Part shown: one piece after another, positions 47,629 through 60,396 of the stretch
Layout of the letters: each line of letters begins with the position of its first letter
How positions within the stretch are numbered: position 1 is the first letter of the stretch
DNA from: Liolophura sinensis
Lineage: Eukaryota; Mollusca; Polyplacophora; Chitonida; Chitonidae
Direction of reading: 5' to 3'
DNA length: 64,000 bases
Assembly: GCF_032854445.1 (NCBI RefSeq)
Contig: NC_088305.1
Location: 20,810,955 to 20,874,954, forward strand
Notes under the pieces: generated by a model
Database searches by the model: none
The model's input: the letters and a program-made list of their open reading frames with translations, nothing else
Told to the model about the DNA's origin: nothing
Position numbers and translations under genes: made by a program

Positions 47629-47803
47629 AATATTTATTTATTTATTTGGTTGGTGTTTTACTAAAACAGTTTTAGTACATCGTACTCAAGAATATTTCAC
47701 TTACACAACGGCGGCCAGCATTATTGTGGGTGGAAACCGGGCAGAGCCGGGAAGAAATCCACGACCATCTGCAGGCTGCTGCTAGACTTTCCCACATACG
47801 ACC
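47629..47803 (-). mobile_element. SINE family A, 5'-truncated, with a small internal insertion
   Basis: Reversed (ttta)n tail, then gttggtgttttac, an extra ~20 bases (taaaacagttttagtacatc), then gtactcaagaatatttcac through gcaggctgctgctagac. Confidence 0.88.
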
Positions 47804-48477
47804 TATACTGAATAGATCACAAAACAAATACAGCTTTTAGGTTTGAATTTGCAAAAGGTAATATCGAGACAATACTATATGATATTTTCAAACTCTAAGA
47901 AAAAATGCCATGTGATACTAACTTCTTTGTACACCTGTCTGCCAAAAAATGTACACAGCTGCTATCAGTGGTCTTGTCTTTACCAGAACTATAGAGTTCT
48001 GCATCTGGTTTCGCATCCTTTTTGTGACGTGAAAATGTTATCCAGGAATGTGCCTGCATGTGTGGAATATGAACACATAATCTTGTGTAACCATATGTGA
48101 TTAGAAATATGCTATCTGCTTTTATAAATGTTGCCAAAGATAAATACAAAATATGTAAACATCCAGGCAGGTGAGAGATTCTTTAAATATTAATGGGAAC
48201 GTGTTTAGAAAGAAATTTCATGATTCATACTTTCTGATATTGTTGTGGAATTTCAGGGCGTGTAAAAATCAGAGCTTAGATGTGGACCAACAAGTTTTAA
48301 ATTAAAATTAACAATGCAGAAAATGACAGAAACACCATGGTAAAATACAAATGAAAAGTATTCAAGTTCTCTCAGCTCAGAAGTAATAAACTGAGAGGTA
48401 TAGAATCGAATAGAATAATGTAGCATACCTTATATATTGTACTTACTACCCTGATAATCTGCTAGGAAACTCAAGAC

Positions 48478-49287
48478 TCTTTCACATCAGCAGTCTCGTC
48501 TTCAATAGAAACTGTAATCTGATGATACAGAAGTCACATTCACACAAAAAATCTAAAAGCCTCAATCTGTAAGTGGGAGTTAATACTTAGGGCTGGTTAT
48601 GTGGCGAATTAGTCACGAACACTTGCAAAAACAAGGACGGAATATGATGTTAGCAATGACAGGATTCACCTGTAATTGTAAGCTTAATTATCTCTGTTGA
48701 ACATTTTTTAAATTAGCAAAAATTCTTCTTGTTAGAATTTAAAGAAGTAAGTCAGCTAAGGATGATATTCACTAAAACGAACTAATTTATTGCAACAGAA
48801 AATATGTCTGAAAAGTATTTTTTCAAAGTTTTGGCTGAATGGAACCATGTCTTCTACCTTTACCATTTAAGATTTCTCCCCATAAACACCATTAAATTTA
48901 GAACAAAAATTGAAACCAGATAATTTTATCATATTAAAATAGTTTGAATTTCTGTGAAAGGTGAGCAGTCAGCGTGATTGTAGAAACGCTCTAAAATGGT
49001 ACATGAAGACAACAAACTCGATTTTCTGACATTTACAAACCTGAGTAATAAGACGCCATATATTTGTCAATCTGATAAGTTGAAGGATCCAACAACTGCA
49101 AGCAATGGTCGTGTCTAGAACATAAATAGTGTTTTCATCACAAATCACATCACCTTGGGGATAAATGATTTCAGTAAAGTTATTTTTCCTGACCTATACC
49201 TATGGTTTCACATTCTTCGAACCTACTTTACGTTCGCTGAGCAAATGCAAACTTTTGTGACTGTAAAGAAAGGTAGTATCCAGGGGC
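48478..49287 (+). repeat. Direct duplication, copy 2 (about 810 bp)
   Basis: Same content and orientation as 45438-46220, about 3.04 kb downstream, with a few small indels (one of about 30 bases near 48825-48900). Confidence 0.95.
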
Positions 49288-49385
49288 CGGTTTCATGAAG
49301 CAAACTTATTGCTAAGTAGCTGTAACAACATATGTCGTAGTGGTAGTTAAGGGCAAACTTAGCTAAGTGAACTTCATGAAACCGG
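49287..49385. mobile_element. Small TIR element (about 99 bp)
   Basis: Starts ccggtttcatgaag and ends cttcatgaaaccgg, a perfect 14-base inverted terminal repeat. It sits exactly at the end of duplication copy 2, where copy 1 reads on differently. The core acatatgt and tggtagtta resemble the palindrome at 19181-19297. Confidence 0.8.
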
Positions 49386-52000
49386 TCTCAGAAATATTCA
49401 CCAGAAAAAATACATGGAAAATACAAATAAGGATGATTTTTTGTAACTGTTTGTAAATATAAAATTGTTAGTTGTCTTTTAACTCAACTGATTTCTGTAA
49501 AGATTTTCAACTCTATATGGAGCATGAATACAATGAAAATATTTTGAAAATTTACACTTAATCACTATTCTCTAAATATAACAACTTCTGATGAATTTTA
49601 ATTCATCAACAACAAGCTGTAAATGCAAGTTCTGAAAAATACAGTCGTGAACAAAGAGACTGCATTCTGAAAATAGAAACATTTATACTAAGTACACAAA
49701 GACACGAAAGGAAGAAAATCTATTTTTTAATCTTAAAATTAGAAAGTTAAAGAACACATATACCAGAGGGTGGGAGTCTTTGAAGTTATAATATTGTTGT
49801 GCAATTTTTGGGCTTAAAGAAAAGTATTTCATAACTGTATGACCCTTAAAAACTGTTGGTATTTGAAATGTTAAAGACAGCCAAAAAAGCCAGATTACAT
49901 TTTGACACATTTAAGAAGTGAAAAGAGTGATATGTTACAAATGTTGATCATCCAGCTTGATGATAAAACATTCTCAAGAAAGACACCAATCCGAATCCTG
50001 GATGGTAACATTTGCCTTGCCCACCTGTCTGTTAACAATTTCCTCATTTTCTAGCCCTCAACAGTTGTGTGTTGCAAAGAATTCCACTGTCCATGAAACT
50101 GAAGTCACATTAGAGAGAAGGTTGCCCACTGGAAATCCCCGTGTCTTACATGTATACAGCATTATTGCATAACACTAATTTCAACAAAGATCTCAGCTTA
50201 TGTCCATATCTCTATTATATCCCATACAGTAAAGCCTGAGCAAACTCAAAGTGACAATAAGACTTTAAATTCACTGCTTAACCCGAGTCAATATTGTTAC
50301 ACAATACAACAAAAGAATTTCGTGTCATATTTATAACGCAGGATCCAACATAATTCTCGCCACCTTCATCTAAAGAAATATTCTTGAGTACCGATATGTC
50401 GTTAAACACTAATCAAATAAATATAGCGCAAAAAATTCACCTAGTACTCAGTTGCAATTAATAAAATTTGAAGCAAAAGTTTTAATGGATGTAAACGATA
50501 AAATATCTATCGAAATAGCTCAAATAATCAGTTAAAGAGATTCAGTGTAAAGCAGTAATATCTGCCAAAGAATTTCTATTTCTTTTAAATGTATACACTA
50601 ATGATCTAATTCCGAGAGAACGGTTGCATTTAAAAAGTCAACCATATCAGTCAAGCGGAATTTATACGATATTTGGGAAAAAAAGTAATTGGAATTTAGG
50701 TGAGGACATTTTCTGCGAAATTAATATCGAAGATTTGCTCCTTTCATGGCTCAGATAGATGGAAGAGGAATATAAATCTGAGATCTTTTTTTCTATGGTT
50801 GCGAGCACGAATTTGGTCCACTTTCGTCCTGTCTTGTGGTTGTTGTTTTTGCATACCTTGGTCTAGTGCCGATAGACAAGAGGCGAAATATTCAACGGGA
50901 GCAGGCAGTTTCAATTCGCTGAAAAAAGTCGTAAGTTATTTGTGCTTTATTTTGAACTATACTTAAATTCTCATATTCTTAAAAACTCTTCTATTCTTAA
51001 ATTAAATCTCATATATTCTAAGTCTTATATGATCGTATCTGTGACTTCTACAACTGGGTTTTTAAAAATAAGGCAAAACTCTCAAATTTGCTGCCTTGTG
51101 TAAGAACGGCAAAAATCTTAAGGTCAGAACTAGTAGCAAGGCTCACTCGTTGTCTATACAGAAAATATGTCAAACTATTTAATCCGCATCGAACTAGTTC
51201 ATTGCGGTTTGTGAGTAAACGCCACTGACCGAAGAAATTCAGCCATGTTGTGGCAATGTGAGATTTGTGACGCAATCTTGTTGGCGCGAGAACTAATATA
51301 GGCAACATTAAGGTATCTCCCGCTACTAAGTGTTCACCACAAAAATGGTGCAGCCAAGTTGCCCGTCAAAAAGTTAAAATCCAGGGTTCACAGTACCCTT
51401 TGATTTGCAGATGGAACAAAAGTGAATGATATCTCAGCGAAGGGAAACGAATGTGATTCACACAAAGTAGTCCTAACATGGCGTCGCTTAGTAGTAGACA
51501 ACGCTTAGTAGTAGACAACCACACACTAGAAGGTCGTTTCTTCTTCCTGAATCCAAAAATTCTTGCACTTGATCGAGTGATCTTGCCGGGTGACCTCTAA
51601 AAGAAGTCTAACAGAAATGAAATAAATTGTGTGTTAGAGCTGATATATGAAAGAGGGAAGTAGAATTAGCTCTATGTTAGAATGACTTTTGAAGAAGGAT
51701 TCACCTAAGTTAAGCTCAGCGGAAGAGGGTTACCCAGAAGCCATTTTGAAAATGTCAGTCTCACCTTACCTCCAACTGTCTCTCGATCAATGTCGCTCCT
51801 TTTTCATTTGATGTGTATAGTAAACCGACGTAATCAATGTAGGTACATGCGAATGTACTCTACCGTTGATCTCTCATAGAAGAGAATGTCTCATTCAGCT
51901 GAAGATTTCATTCTCCTCTCACAGCTTCTTTCATCAAGTTAATAAGCATCCCTGCTTGTCTGGATAACTTATCATCTCGAACCTTAATTAGTCTTTTTCA
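49386..52000. other. Gene-poor DNA leading into copy B of the large duplication
   Basis: A SINE family A 3' scrap lies at 50363-50424. Around 50700-50940 the sequence is related to 61200-61480 (cgagcacgaattt / cgctagtacgaaatt), and 51200-51950 to 61800-62190. A GTAAGT donor at 50932 occupies a place comparable to 33031. No coding support. Confidence 0.5.
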
Positions 52001-54470
52001 CAGCAGTCAAGTGCTGGTGATCGTGAGATTCCAACGATTCCCTGATTCACATTTAAAATGTTGATACTCCACAGCCACATCTTGAAAAAATTGCAAGAAA
52101 CAAAATCTCCTTATGTCATATGAACGTTTTGTGAACCTTGCAACATCAGAAAAGCTACGTGTTATAGATTAGAAGGCGTATACCTTTCTCAAAGCTTAAC
52201 CAACATGGCGTCGTTCTTCAGTCCAGGATATGGGCTTCAGTAAAATGTCTGTTGAAAAATATTCTTTGTTCTTGAAGTCCAATTTGACCCGAATCGATAC
52301 ACCCGATTAAATTATGGAATGAACACCGATATGTGTAACTCCGGTCATAAAAATGAATGTGGGTAGTTCAAGAGCATATTAATATACTGAAGTGGGATAT
52401 CAGCAAGAGGTCTAGGTGACTTTCTTACGTGTCTCATGTCCAAAACTGTGCAGTACTTCTTTAGTGCCGTTTAGTATATCCATAGCATTTATCAACACTA
52501 CCCGATTAACAATCGAGTACTGCCATTTGGTATTCCTTATCGCCATTTAGCACGTCCTAAGTGCCGGTAAACATTAAATGAATGCCGTTTTACACACTCT
52601 AGTGTCATAAAGTATATCCTTAGTGCCTCGCCCAGTATGAGGATTAATGGCAGCGAATATTTCCGTATCCTATCACTGAGTAACCATGTAAAATTAAAAC
52701 AAATCAGTTGGTAAATATCCATAGCAAACTATTGCTGCCACCAGATATCGTTTTTTTCTGATTTTCAGCAAACTGTTTTATGTCTTCCATAAACCGATAC
52801 GATGTTCTCCTCTGGTAATCCATCTATGAAGTTTTGGCAGCCTAACAACTTAAACCGTACTATACAGACTGTAGACGTTGAGCACTAACACCGAGAAATA
52901 AGCGTTGAGAATGATAAGCCTATACCGCCCTAGGATCTATCTCTGGTAAGGCATACCTTTTATTGTAGCTATATGTGTTGTCCGATTGGGTCACATAGAG
53001 ATCCGTCTTTCAAAACCACATGAACAGTAATTCAATCATGTAGACAAGTACGGACATGAATTTTAACCCTCTTCAGCCACTTTTTTACGATTGCTATGTA
53101 TACTGTGTTTCGAATATGAGCATATAGATTTTTCTATATCATAAATAAGTCATTGTATGTAGACCACGGGTGTCTTTGGACTCTGTACTACCTGTTTCCA
53201 ATCTACAGTTTCCCTAATTACTTATCTTTTTTCTGGGTATACATGTGTGCTACCCGCCCTACCTTTTTCAGTAGAGTAACACTTACATATAGTGAGCTTA
53301 TACAGTGCCTGTTGGACCGGAGAACCACACATATTTAGGTCAAATATACATTTAAACTTATACAATTTCTCGCACGTTCGCAAGGTGTTCATTCAAGCAC
53401 ATTCTGAAGGCATTATTCTGTGTGGACTGATAAAATTATACTTTTTGCGAAACCCTAAAATTGGCCAATCCTACCAATGTTGTCTTACAAATAAAATTAT
53501 CAATGTGCACAAATTCCACTGAAAGTGGATCTTTGACATGTGAAAAGGTTTCAGATACTGTCGTAAAACTGCTATATATTATATCACAGTCATATACACC
53601 GACGGATACGGTGAGCAGACAGAAAGAATTTATTTAGTATGACGCGTAATGAACAAACAAATATGAATATTATCGATCTAGATTTTGAAAGAAATTTATG
53701 TTGTTTATTTCAATAAACTTATGTGCCTTACAAAATATCTGACTAATGCATGTGACGGTCGAATTTATGAGTAGGGTCATTGTGCGCCACTCGCTCCCCT
53801 CCCCTCCCCCTCATTCTTGGCTTGATGCCCTGGCTTAAAATCAGTGTAATCACTGTGAGCAAAGGAAAAATCAAATTAAAAAAAAGGGGAACAAACAAAG
53901 AAATATAAATCCAGAACGCTTTTTAGCCTCCAGTTCGTGCTGTTGGAAGTTTGCTGTAAAGTATATTCAGAATTACATCACATGGTGACAGGGTCCTGAC
54001 GCGTCGATCAGTTCGGAGGAAAACCTTGACAGCCAATACAAACTGCGCATGTCCAACCTATCGGTAGCCTAATACCAGGTCCCAGAAAGAAAAGTGAACT
54101 GATCGTTTGCCCCGGACTCGTACCTTGTCCTCAGGCTGCAGTCTATTGCCATTTACTTAAATGTTGCCGTTTAGTTGTGCTGAACAGTACCTAAATAAAG
54201 CAAATCCTAAATCCTCTTATTAATAAACTTGTTGCTGACCTGTGTTTGAGACAATTTTGGCATAATATTGAAAATGGAGGTGGTAGATAACGGAATTTTT
54301 TAATTTAGAGTCTGATACCCGACAGGAGTATTGGAGGCAGCAGCGGGGTATTGAACATATATATATCGATCGAATTCTTGTGTCGTTTCCATTTGTGTAA
54401 CTTTTTGTTTATAGAAAATGAAATTCCATGACACTGAAGTTACTTGGACGCTAACTCTAACAGGTGACAC
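52001..54470. repeat. Copy B of the large duplication
   Basis: 52.05-53.97 kb matches 33.7-35.8 kb, then from about 54.06 kb it matches 41.39 kb onward. The 5.6 kb between 35.8 and 41.39 kb, including the repeat-protein exons, has no counterpart here. The dispersed repeat at 53370-53560 interrupts the match. Confidence 0.8.
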
Positions 54471-54483
54471 CTTCTTGGTCAGC

Positions 54484-54752
54484 CCCGGGCCTCCGTGGCT
54501 CAGTCGGTTAGCGCGCTAGCACAGCGTAATGACCCAGGAGTCTCTCACCAATGCGGTCGCTGTGAGTTCAAGTCCAGCTAATGCTGGCTTCCTCTCCGGC
54601 CGTCAGTGGGAAGGTCTGACAGCAACCTGCGGATGGTCGTGGGTTTCCCCCGGCCTCTGCCCGGTTTCCACCCACCATAATGCTGGCCGCCGTCGTATAA
54701 GTGAAATATTCTTGAGTACGGCGTAAAACACTAATCAAATAAATAAATAAAT
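54484..54752 (+). mobile_element. SINE family A, full length (269 bp) with target duplication
   Basis: Complete from the tRNA-like head (gcctccgtggctcagtcggt, A box; gagttcaagtcc, B box) to the (aaat)n tail. Flanked by cttggtcagc (54474-54483) and cttgatcagc (54753-54762), a 10-bp target duplication with one change. Best reference copy in the window. Confidence 0.95.
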
Positions 54753-55635
54753 CTTGATCAGCTCTGAGCGGTGTTAGTCAAATATACAAGAGTCAAGAAA
54801 TTTTGCAGACCTGGATAAAATGTTGAAGTATGGAAAGTAAATAATAGCCACTTGAAACACAGAAAAACGATGTTAGTGAAACTTAAACTCACTTAAGTAT
54901 AAGCTTGATTTAAATCAGACGTAAAGAGTTACCTCCCCCTGAATGGTATATCAATCATCGCACAAATCTTGCTTTTTTGTTAGGATTTCTTATTTCAGAA
55001 ACGACTATGGGAAAAAATTCGGAACGTTTTAAGCTATTAGCGCCATTAACTGCTCCTGGCTGAAATTTAAAACAAGAAAATAAAACAAATTATCGTTCCA
55101 TCTTTAACAAGTGTGAAATGTCAGTTTTGGCTCCAGTTGAAACAACAGTTCAAATAACAGAAAGCCGTTAAAATTCCATGTCCCCAAACGTAATTTAAGT
55201 ATTTGCAATATTTTCAAACACTAAGATCAAATGCCAAGAGGTAATGACCTCCGGTTTTGACCACCTGTCTCTTAAGAGGTTGTACACTTAGTTGCCCTCA
55301 GTGGTCGTGCCTTGCTCAAAACTTTATTGTCCTGCACCTGCACGAGTGGGTTCACGCAAGAAATTCTGTTTCACTGTGAAATTATCTAGAAATATTGGCA
55401 TGTTAAATACAAATGGACTATGGCAAAGTACGTATGCGAACTATCCTGGAAGGAGACAGAGTTACTAGTGACTATGACACGGTTTGTATAAAAATAATGT
55501 TAGCTTGATAGCAAATTTACCAACGTAAAGTACATATGGAAGAAATGTTAGTATCCTGGCAGGTGACAGATCATGGCAAAAGTAAAAAACTGCTAGCTGC
55601 CTGGAAGTTGACAGAGAAACATGACATTAGGAAAA

Positions 55636-56225
55636 AACGTTAGTATCCTGGCAGGTAACAAAATGTTAGTATCCTGGCATGTGAAACAAAATGTTAGTAT
55701 CCTGACAGGTGACAAAATGTTTGTATCCTGGCAAGTGACAAAATGTTATTATCCTGGCAGGTGACAAAATGTTAGTATCCTGGCAGGTGATAAAATGTAA
55801 GTATCCTTGCAGGTGACAAAATGTAAGTATCCTGGCAGATGACAAAATATTGGTATCCTGGCAGGTGACAAAATGTTAGTATCCTGGCAGGTGTCAAAAT
55901 GTTTGTATCCTGGCAGGTGACAAAATGTTATTATCCTTGCAGGTGACAAAATGTTAGTATCCTGGCAGGTAACAAAATGTTAGTATCCTGACAGGTGACA
56001 AAATGTTTGTATCCTGGCATGTGACAAAATGTTAGTATCAGTATCCTGGCAGGTGACAAAATGTTACTATCCTGGCAGGTAACAAAATGTTTGTATCCTG
56101 GCAAGTAACAAAATGTTGGTATCCTGACAGGTGACAAAATGTTTGTATCCTGGCATGTGACAAAATGTTAGTATCAGTATCCTGGCAGGTGACAAAATGT
56201 TAGTATCCTGGCAGGTGACAAACAG
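55636..56225. repeat. 26-bp minisatellite, about 22 copies
   Basis: Unit acaaaatgttagtatcctgg + caggtg. A 6-base stutter (agtatc) occurs in two units. Minus-strand ORFs across it are by-products. Confidence 0.95.
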
Positions 56226-58189
56226 ACCATGGCAAATTACACATGGAAAAATGTTAGTATATTGGCAAGTGACAAATAGACTAGGACAAAGTATACAGGA
56301 AAAGAATATATAAAATAGGAGAACAATGAAGCTGACAGAAAAGCTGATCTGAAGTACACATGAACATATGTTGGATATGTTAGAGCCTTACCCTGTGAGC
56401 TCAATTCTTCATGGGGCTATACAATTTTGCAGATTTTTAAAGGATGCCGATGATAGATCGTACATGTATAGCAGATGGGTCAAGATTACTTTAACTAAAA
56501 CAGAAAATGTCAAAAATGCTATTTTTCAATTGCAATTTTAAACATTTCCTTTCAGGAATTTTTATAATGAAGACATGGACAAAGGAATTGTATCGTGAAA
56601 ACTTCTCACCAAAATGTATAGTTAAAAAATGGTGGCAGAAATTTACTTTAAAGCACTGATGCAAGGTACTCGATTTCTCTTGCTGCTACGCATGCCTAAA
56701 TTGTAAAACCAAACATCCTATAGTAGCATATCATATCTATCATCCTGTTAACATGCTAGGAAATTCAACGCTTCTTTTGCATTATTTTAATGGGTATTGG
56801 GACGACGTGATACTGAAGGATAAAAGAAGAACGGTCAAGGCGTAAGCTTTATTAAGGCAGAGTTACCTCCCTTGAATCAATCACCACACAGACGCAGGTT
56901 TTATTTCAAATGTCCAAAAGTAATATAGAGCAAAATAACAATGAAAGAGATTCAGTGAGGCCAACAATTTCTTTTGAACATAAAATCTTTTAATGTCAGA
57001 AACTATTACTGGAAAACATTTCGAATGGTTTTAAGCTAAACGCAAATCAATCTACAAAACTATGACCATCAATGATTACTCCAGGAGGAAATTTTGAACA
57101 GCAGAAATGTATTAATTCCACATAATTGTTTTATTTCTAATAAGTGTCAAGTTTTATTTCAGACAAGAGCTGAACAGACAGAGTAGTAGCAGAAAAGCTG
57201 TTAAAATTTTACGCCAGCAAACTTAATCTAATTATTTTTTAATGTTTTCAAACCGTAGGAAACAAATACCCTGCAGTAACCTTCCTGGCTACCTTCCTGC
57301 ATCTGTACGTATGACTTTACACATCCCATTGTGTGGACGGAAATGTGTTAAAGATCATCAGTCTGTGAAGGTTTATGTGTTTGTGAAAAGAATCGTCACT
57401 CAACAATTTTACCAGTGGAAAATAAACACAGAATATAGTTTACAACCACCTGTGATTAGAAAGATGTTATCTGCCTTTTAAATGCTGCCAAAGATAAATT
57501 TAAAAGATGTGAGAAATGTAAAATGTGACAAAGTACACGTGAAAAAAAGTACGGCGTCAAAAAACCTGACGAATGACTTTAGAGTCATTGTCATGTGAGT
57601 ACAATTACACCTGAAGCCAAATTTGCCAAAGTACACTATTGATTATTTGCACATATCAACGATCGATAATGTCGTCCATCCCATACTTATCATGCAGCAA
57701 AACAATTAGCTCATTTTTATTTAGTGTAAAGCGTCATAATATGCAAAGATTTAAAAAAAAAACTCATGGTACTAGGAATTTGAAAATTATATAATTGTCT
57801 TTTGGAAGGAGTTTTCAAAAATCATCGTATGTCTGAGAAGGAAACTAGCATGGTGTAATCTATCTCATGCTATGGTCGGCTTAAAGATACAAGACTTACC
57901 TGCCATAAGTGGGCGTGACTAGCCGATAATTGCTACGTTCTTAAGGCTGAAATCACATCAACATCAAGGTAATCAACGAAGGCCTTCTTCCCTGACAGGC
58001 ACTGATGACTTAACACTCTGCGAACGAAAATTGATGAGCTCATAAAGTTTTGAAACCCTCTTCTTTAAAAGAAACATAAGAAATAATATTGACTTTTACT
58101 TTATAGTCCAAAGGAAAAGTCTGTGTGGATTGTGAGCGTCCATGAACAAAGGCTTACCTACCTACAAAGGCTAAGGAGTCACCATATGA
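56226..58189. other. Gene-free local repeat DNA
   Basis: Continues copy B: 56.55-56.65 kb resembles 42.42-42.50 kb and 57.43-57.50 kb resembles 45.23 and 48.09 kb. No exon recognised. Confidence 0.55.
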
Positions 58190-58240
58190 TTACTTAGAAA
58201 GGAAAGAAACAAAACTTTCCGACATTAATATAGATTTCAA

Positions 58241-58675
58241 CGATACTATCATGACTATCACTGTCACCAAGACTATCACTGTCATCAAGACTATCACTGT
58301 CATCAAGACTATCACTGTCATCAAGACTATCACTGTCATCAAGAATATCACTGTCACCAAGACTATCACTGTCATCAAGAATACCACTGTCATCAAGACT
58401 ATCACTGTCATCAAGACTATCACTGTCATCAAGAATACCACTGTCATCAAGACTATCACTGTCATCAAGACTATCACTGTCATCAAGAATACCATTGTCA
58501 TCAAGAATACCACTGTCATCAAGACTATCACTGTCATCAAGAATACCACTGTCATCAAGAATACCACTGTCATCAAGAATACCACTGTCATCAAGACTAT
58601 CACTGTCATCAAGACTATCACTGTCATCAAGAATACCATTGTCATCAAGAATACCATTGTCATCAAGACTATCAA
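58241..58675. repeat. 18-bp minisatellite, about 24 copies
   Basis: Unit gtcatcaagactatcact with a linked two-base variant (gaataccact). Because 18 is a multiple of three, at least three frames are open: minus strand (SLDDSD)n and (VFLMTV)n types and plus (ITVIKT)n. The changes do not favour synonymous sites in any frame and no gene signals surround it, so it is taken as noncoding. Confidence 0.95.
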
Positions 58676-58851
58676 TGCTTATTTGTATTTGCATGTGTGT
58701 CCACGTAGCACACATGTAATGGATAGCTGAAGGGGATCAGTTGATACATAGCTAAATTTCGAGAAAAAAGTTGCCAGCAATATGCAGTTATCAATCCCCT
58801 CCGATATAAATAAGCTTTCTGCTGCCAAGGCACTAGAATGATTTTCTTTTT

Positions 58852-59840
58852 CTATTGCAATACAGAGAGCTTTCCCGCTTCCATCAATAAGATCAGGCGT
58901 TCTCCCTGAGTATCTCCATCAAGCAAATTGCAAAATGAAACATCACTAAATGACACAAGTTTCACTTTTTCATCGAGAGATTGAAACTTTAGAGCAACAT
59001 GTTCTGATTTGTCACTTTGTTGGCATCTACAACATTTGGGACTGTGGTGTGGAAGCGTCAAAAGATTTGTCCAGCATTTGATCTGCACTGATCAACTTTT
59101 TGTACACCTAATAATAAGTCACCATGGACTCACACATGATGTCCCCAGTTTGTCCAAACTCAATTCCTACACACCGGAAATTCTCGTCATCTTTCCTTCC
59201 AACGTTGAAGGCAGATCCAATATTGGGAATCACAGAAGTTTTAAAAAAAGGCATCTAGACGGCCTGCTAGCATCCCATTTACTGAGTCGTTATCGTCTGG
59301 CCAGTAAAAGACTCCTGGATTAACCACTGACACATGGGCATCACTGTTTACAAGAACCTCACGTACTTCGGTGTACCAGGAATGTGACGCATCTATTAAG
59401 CCAAAGATTTAGCTTCTGTCATTAAAATTTCTTCTGGATAGTTCTCGTTTGTGTGCCGAAAGATATGTCTGGATATGAATTTAGATCTGCACGTTCACTG
59501 AAAATTTTTGCTTGATAAGTTTGAAGATCTAATGCTGTTCCAGCTTTCTGGAGTGAATCTTTGGTCAGTAGTAACGGTATGTCGCTTAGCACAACTTGTT
59601 CAATTTGCCAGTTAGTACGATCTGTTGTGCTGGTATTGTCACCTGTTTGACTGACTGTATTACTTTCCCATTACCATATTTAAACTGCTTTTGACTGAGT
59701 AAGGACTGGACTTTGTCATGTTTATTAACTCCTGCCAAATACTGATCAAGCCACTTGGAACCACATACAGTTATGGTACATGCAGTATCAATAACAGTTG
59801 TTGACGTCAGAGCCCTTATGCTGTAATTAAAATTATACAT
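58852..59840 (-). pseudogene. Deleted Copia-type (Ty1/copia) retrotransposon: protease, RT end, RNase H
   Basis: Read on the minus strand from 59840. First comes a retropepsin-like segment (VIDTACTITVCG with the catalytic Asp, then FKYGNGK and, near 59560-59500, DIPLLLTKDSLQKAGTALD). Near 59345-59255 are an RT-like piece with a decayed catalytic-loop region and then a ...FNVGKEDDENF motif after a frame change. From 59088 to 58852 is an RNase H start (FSDVSFCNLLDGDTQGE). Integrase and most of RT are missing, and several stops and frame changes occur. A dead element. LTRs were not recognised. Confidence 0.8.
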
Positions 59841-60390
59841 TTACACGAGGCTGTAAACTTCTGAAAGGGTGCTGATAATGGGTGGGTGAGTCAAGATTTC
59901 TTGCACAAATAAAAGACAGAAAAAGCCAGAAAAGCTATATTTCATATGCAATTGTCTCAGATAATTACGACAGGTTCACAGAGATGAACAAAAAATTGGA
60001 TACTGTTAGTAAAAATATACAAGAGTCAAAAATATAGCAGGCTTGGATCAAGAACACTTGGATACATCAAACAAAGAAAATGTCAGTCAAATTTATTTTA
60101 CTTAGATGTAAGCTCAATTCAAATTATAAAAATCGTTAGCATCACTATCTACTCCTGATTTTAAAAAAATTTAAGGAATTTAAAAATCCTCGAAATCATT
60201 GTGCTGTACTTGCCAAGAGTAATGTGTTCATTAACAGAGAGCTCATTAATAGAAAAGCCAAATATGAGTATTTGCAATGTTTGCAAACCCTAACAACAAA
60301 TGCCATGGAGATTTAACCGCCTTGCCCACCTGTCTAGTAAGAATTTAATCACTTAATTTCCCTCAGTGGTCGTGTCTTCCTCAGAACGTT
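59841..60390. other. Gene-free local repeat DNA
   Basis: 60240-60390 resembles 55180-55330 (gagtatttgcaatgtttgca, ccctcagtggtcgtg). No exon recognised. Confidence 0.55.
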
Positions 60391-60396
60391 TAGTGT

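Noticed and set aside
54485-54570. Free-standing tRNA gene
   Set aside because: The A and B boxes belong to the head of a SINE that continues to an (aaat)n tail; the sequence does not close a full cloverleaf.
55749-56137. Proline/cysteine-rich minus-strand frames
   Set aside because: Read-through of the 26-bp array; 26 is not a multiple of three, so the frame cycles and no protein repeat is preserved.
58190-58730. Asp/Ser-rich protein of 173 residues (minus) or Thr/Ile/Lys-rich of 159 (plus)
   Set aside because: 18-bp array; three overlapping frames open, no splice or promoter context, substitutions not biased to third positions.
59009-59323. 104-codon plus-strand frame
   Set aside because: Antisense shadow of the Copia remnant, whose minus-strand reading matches known domains.
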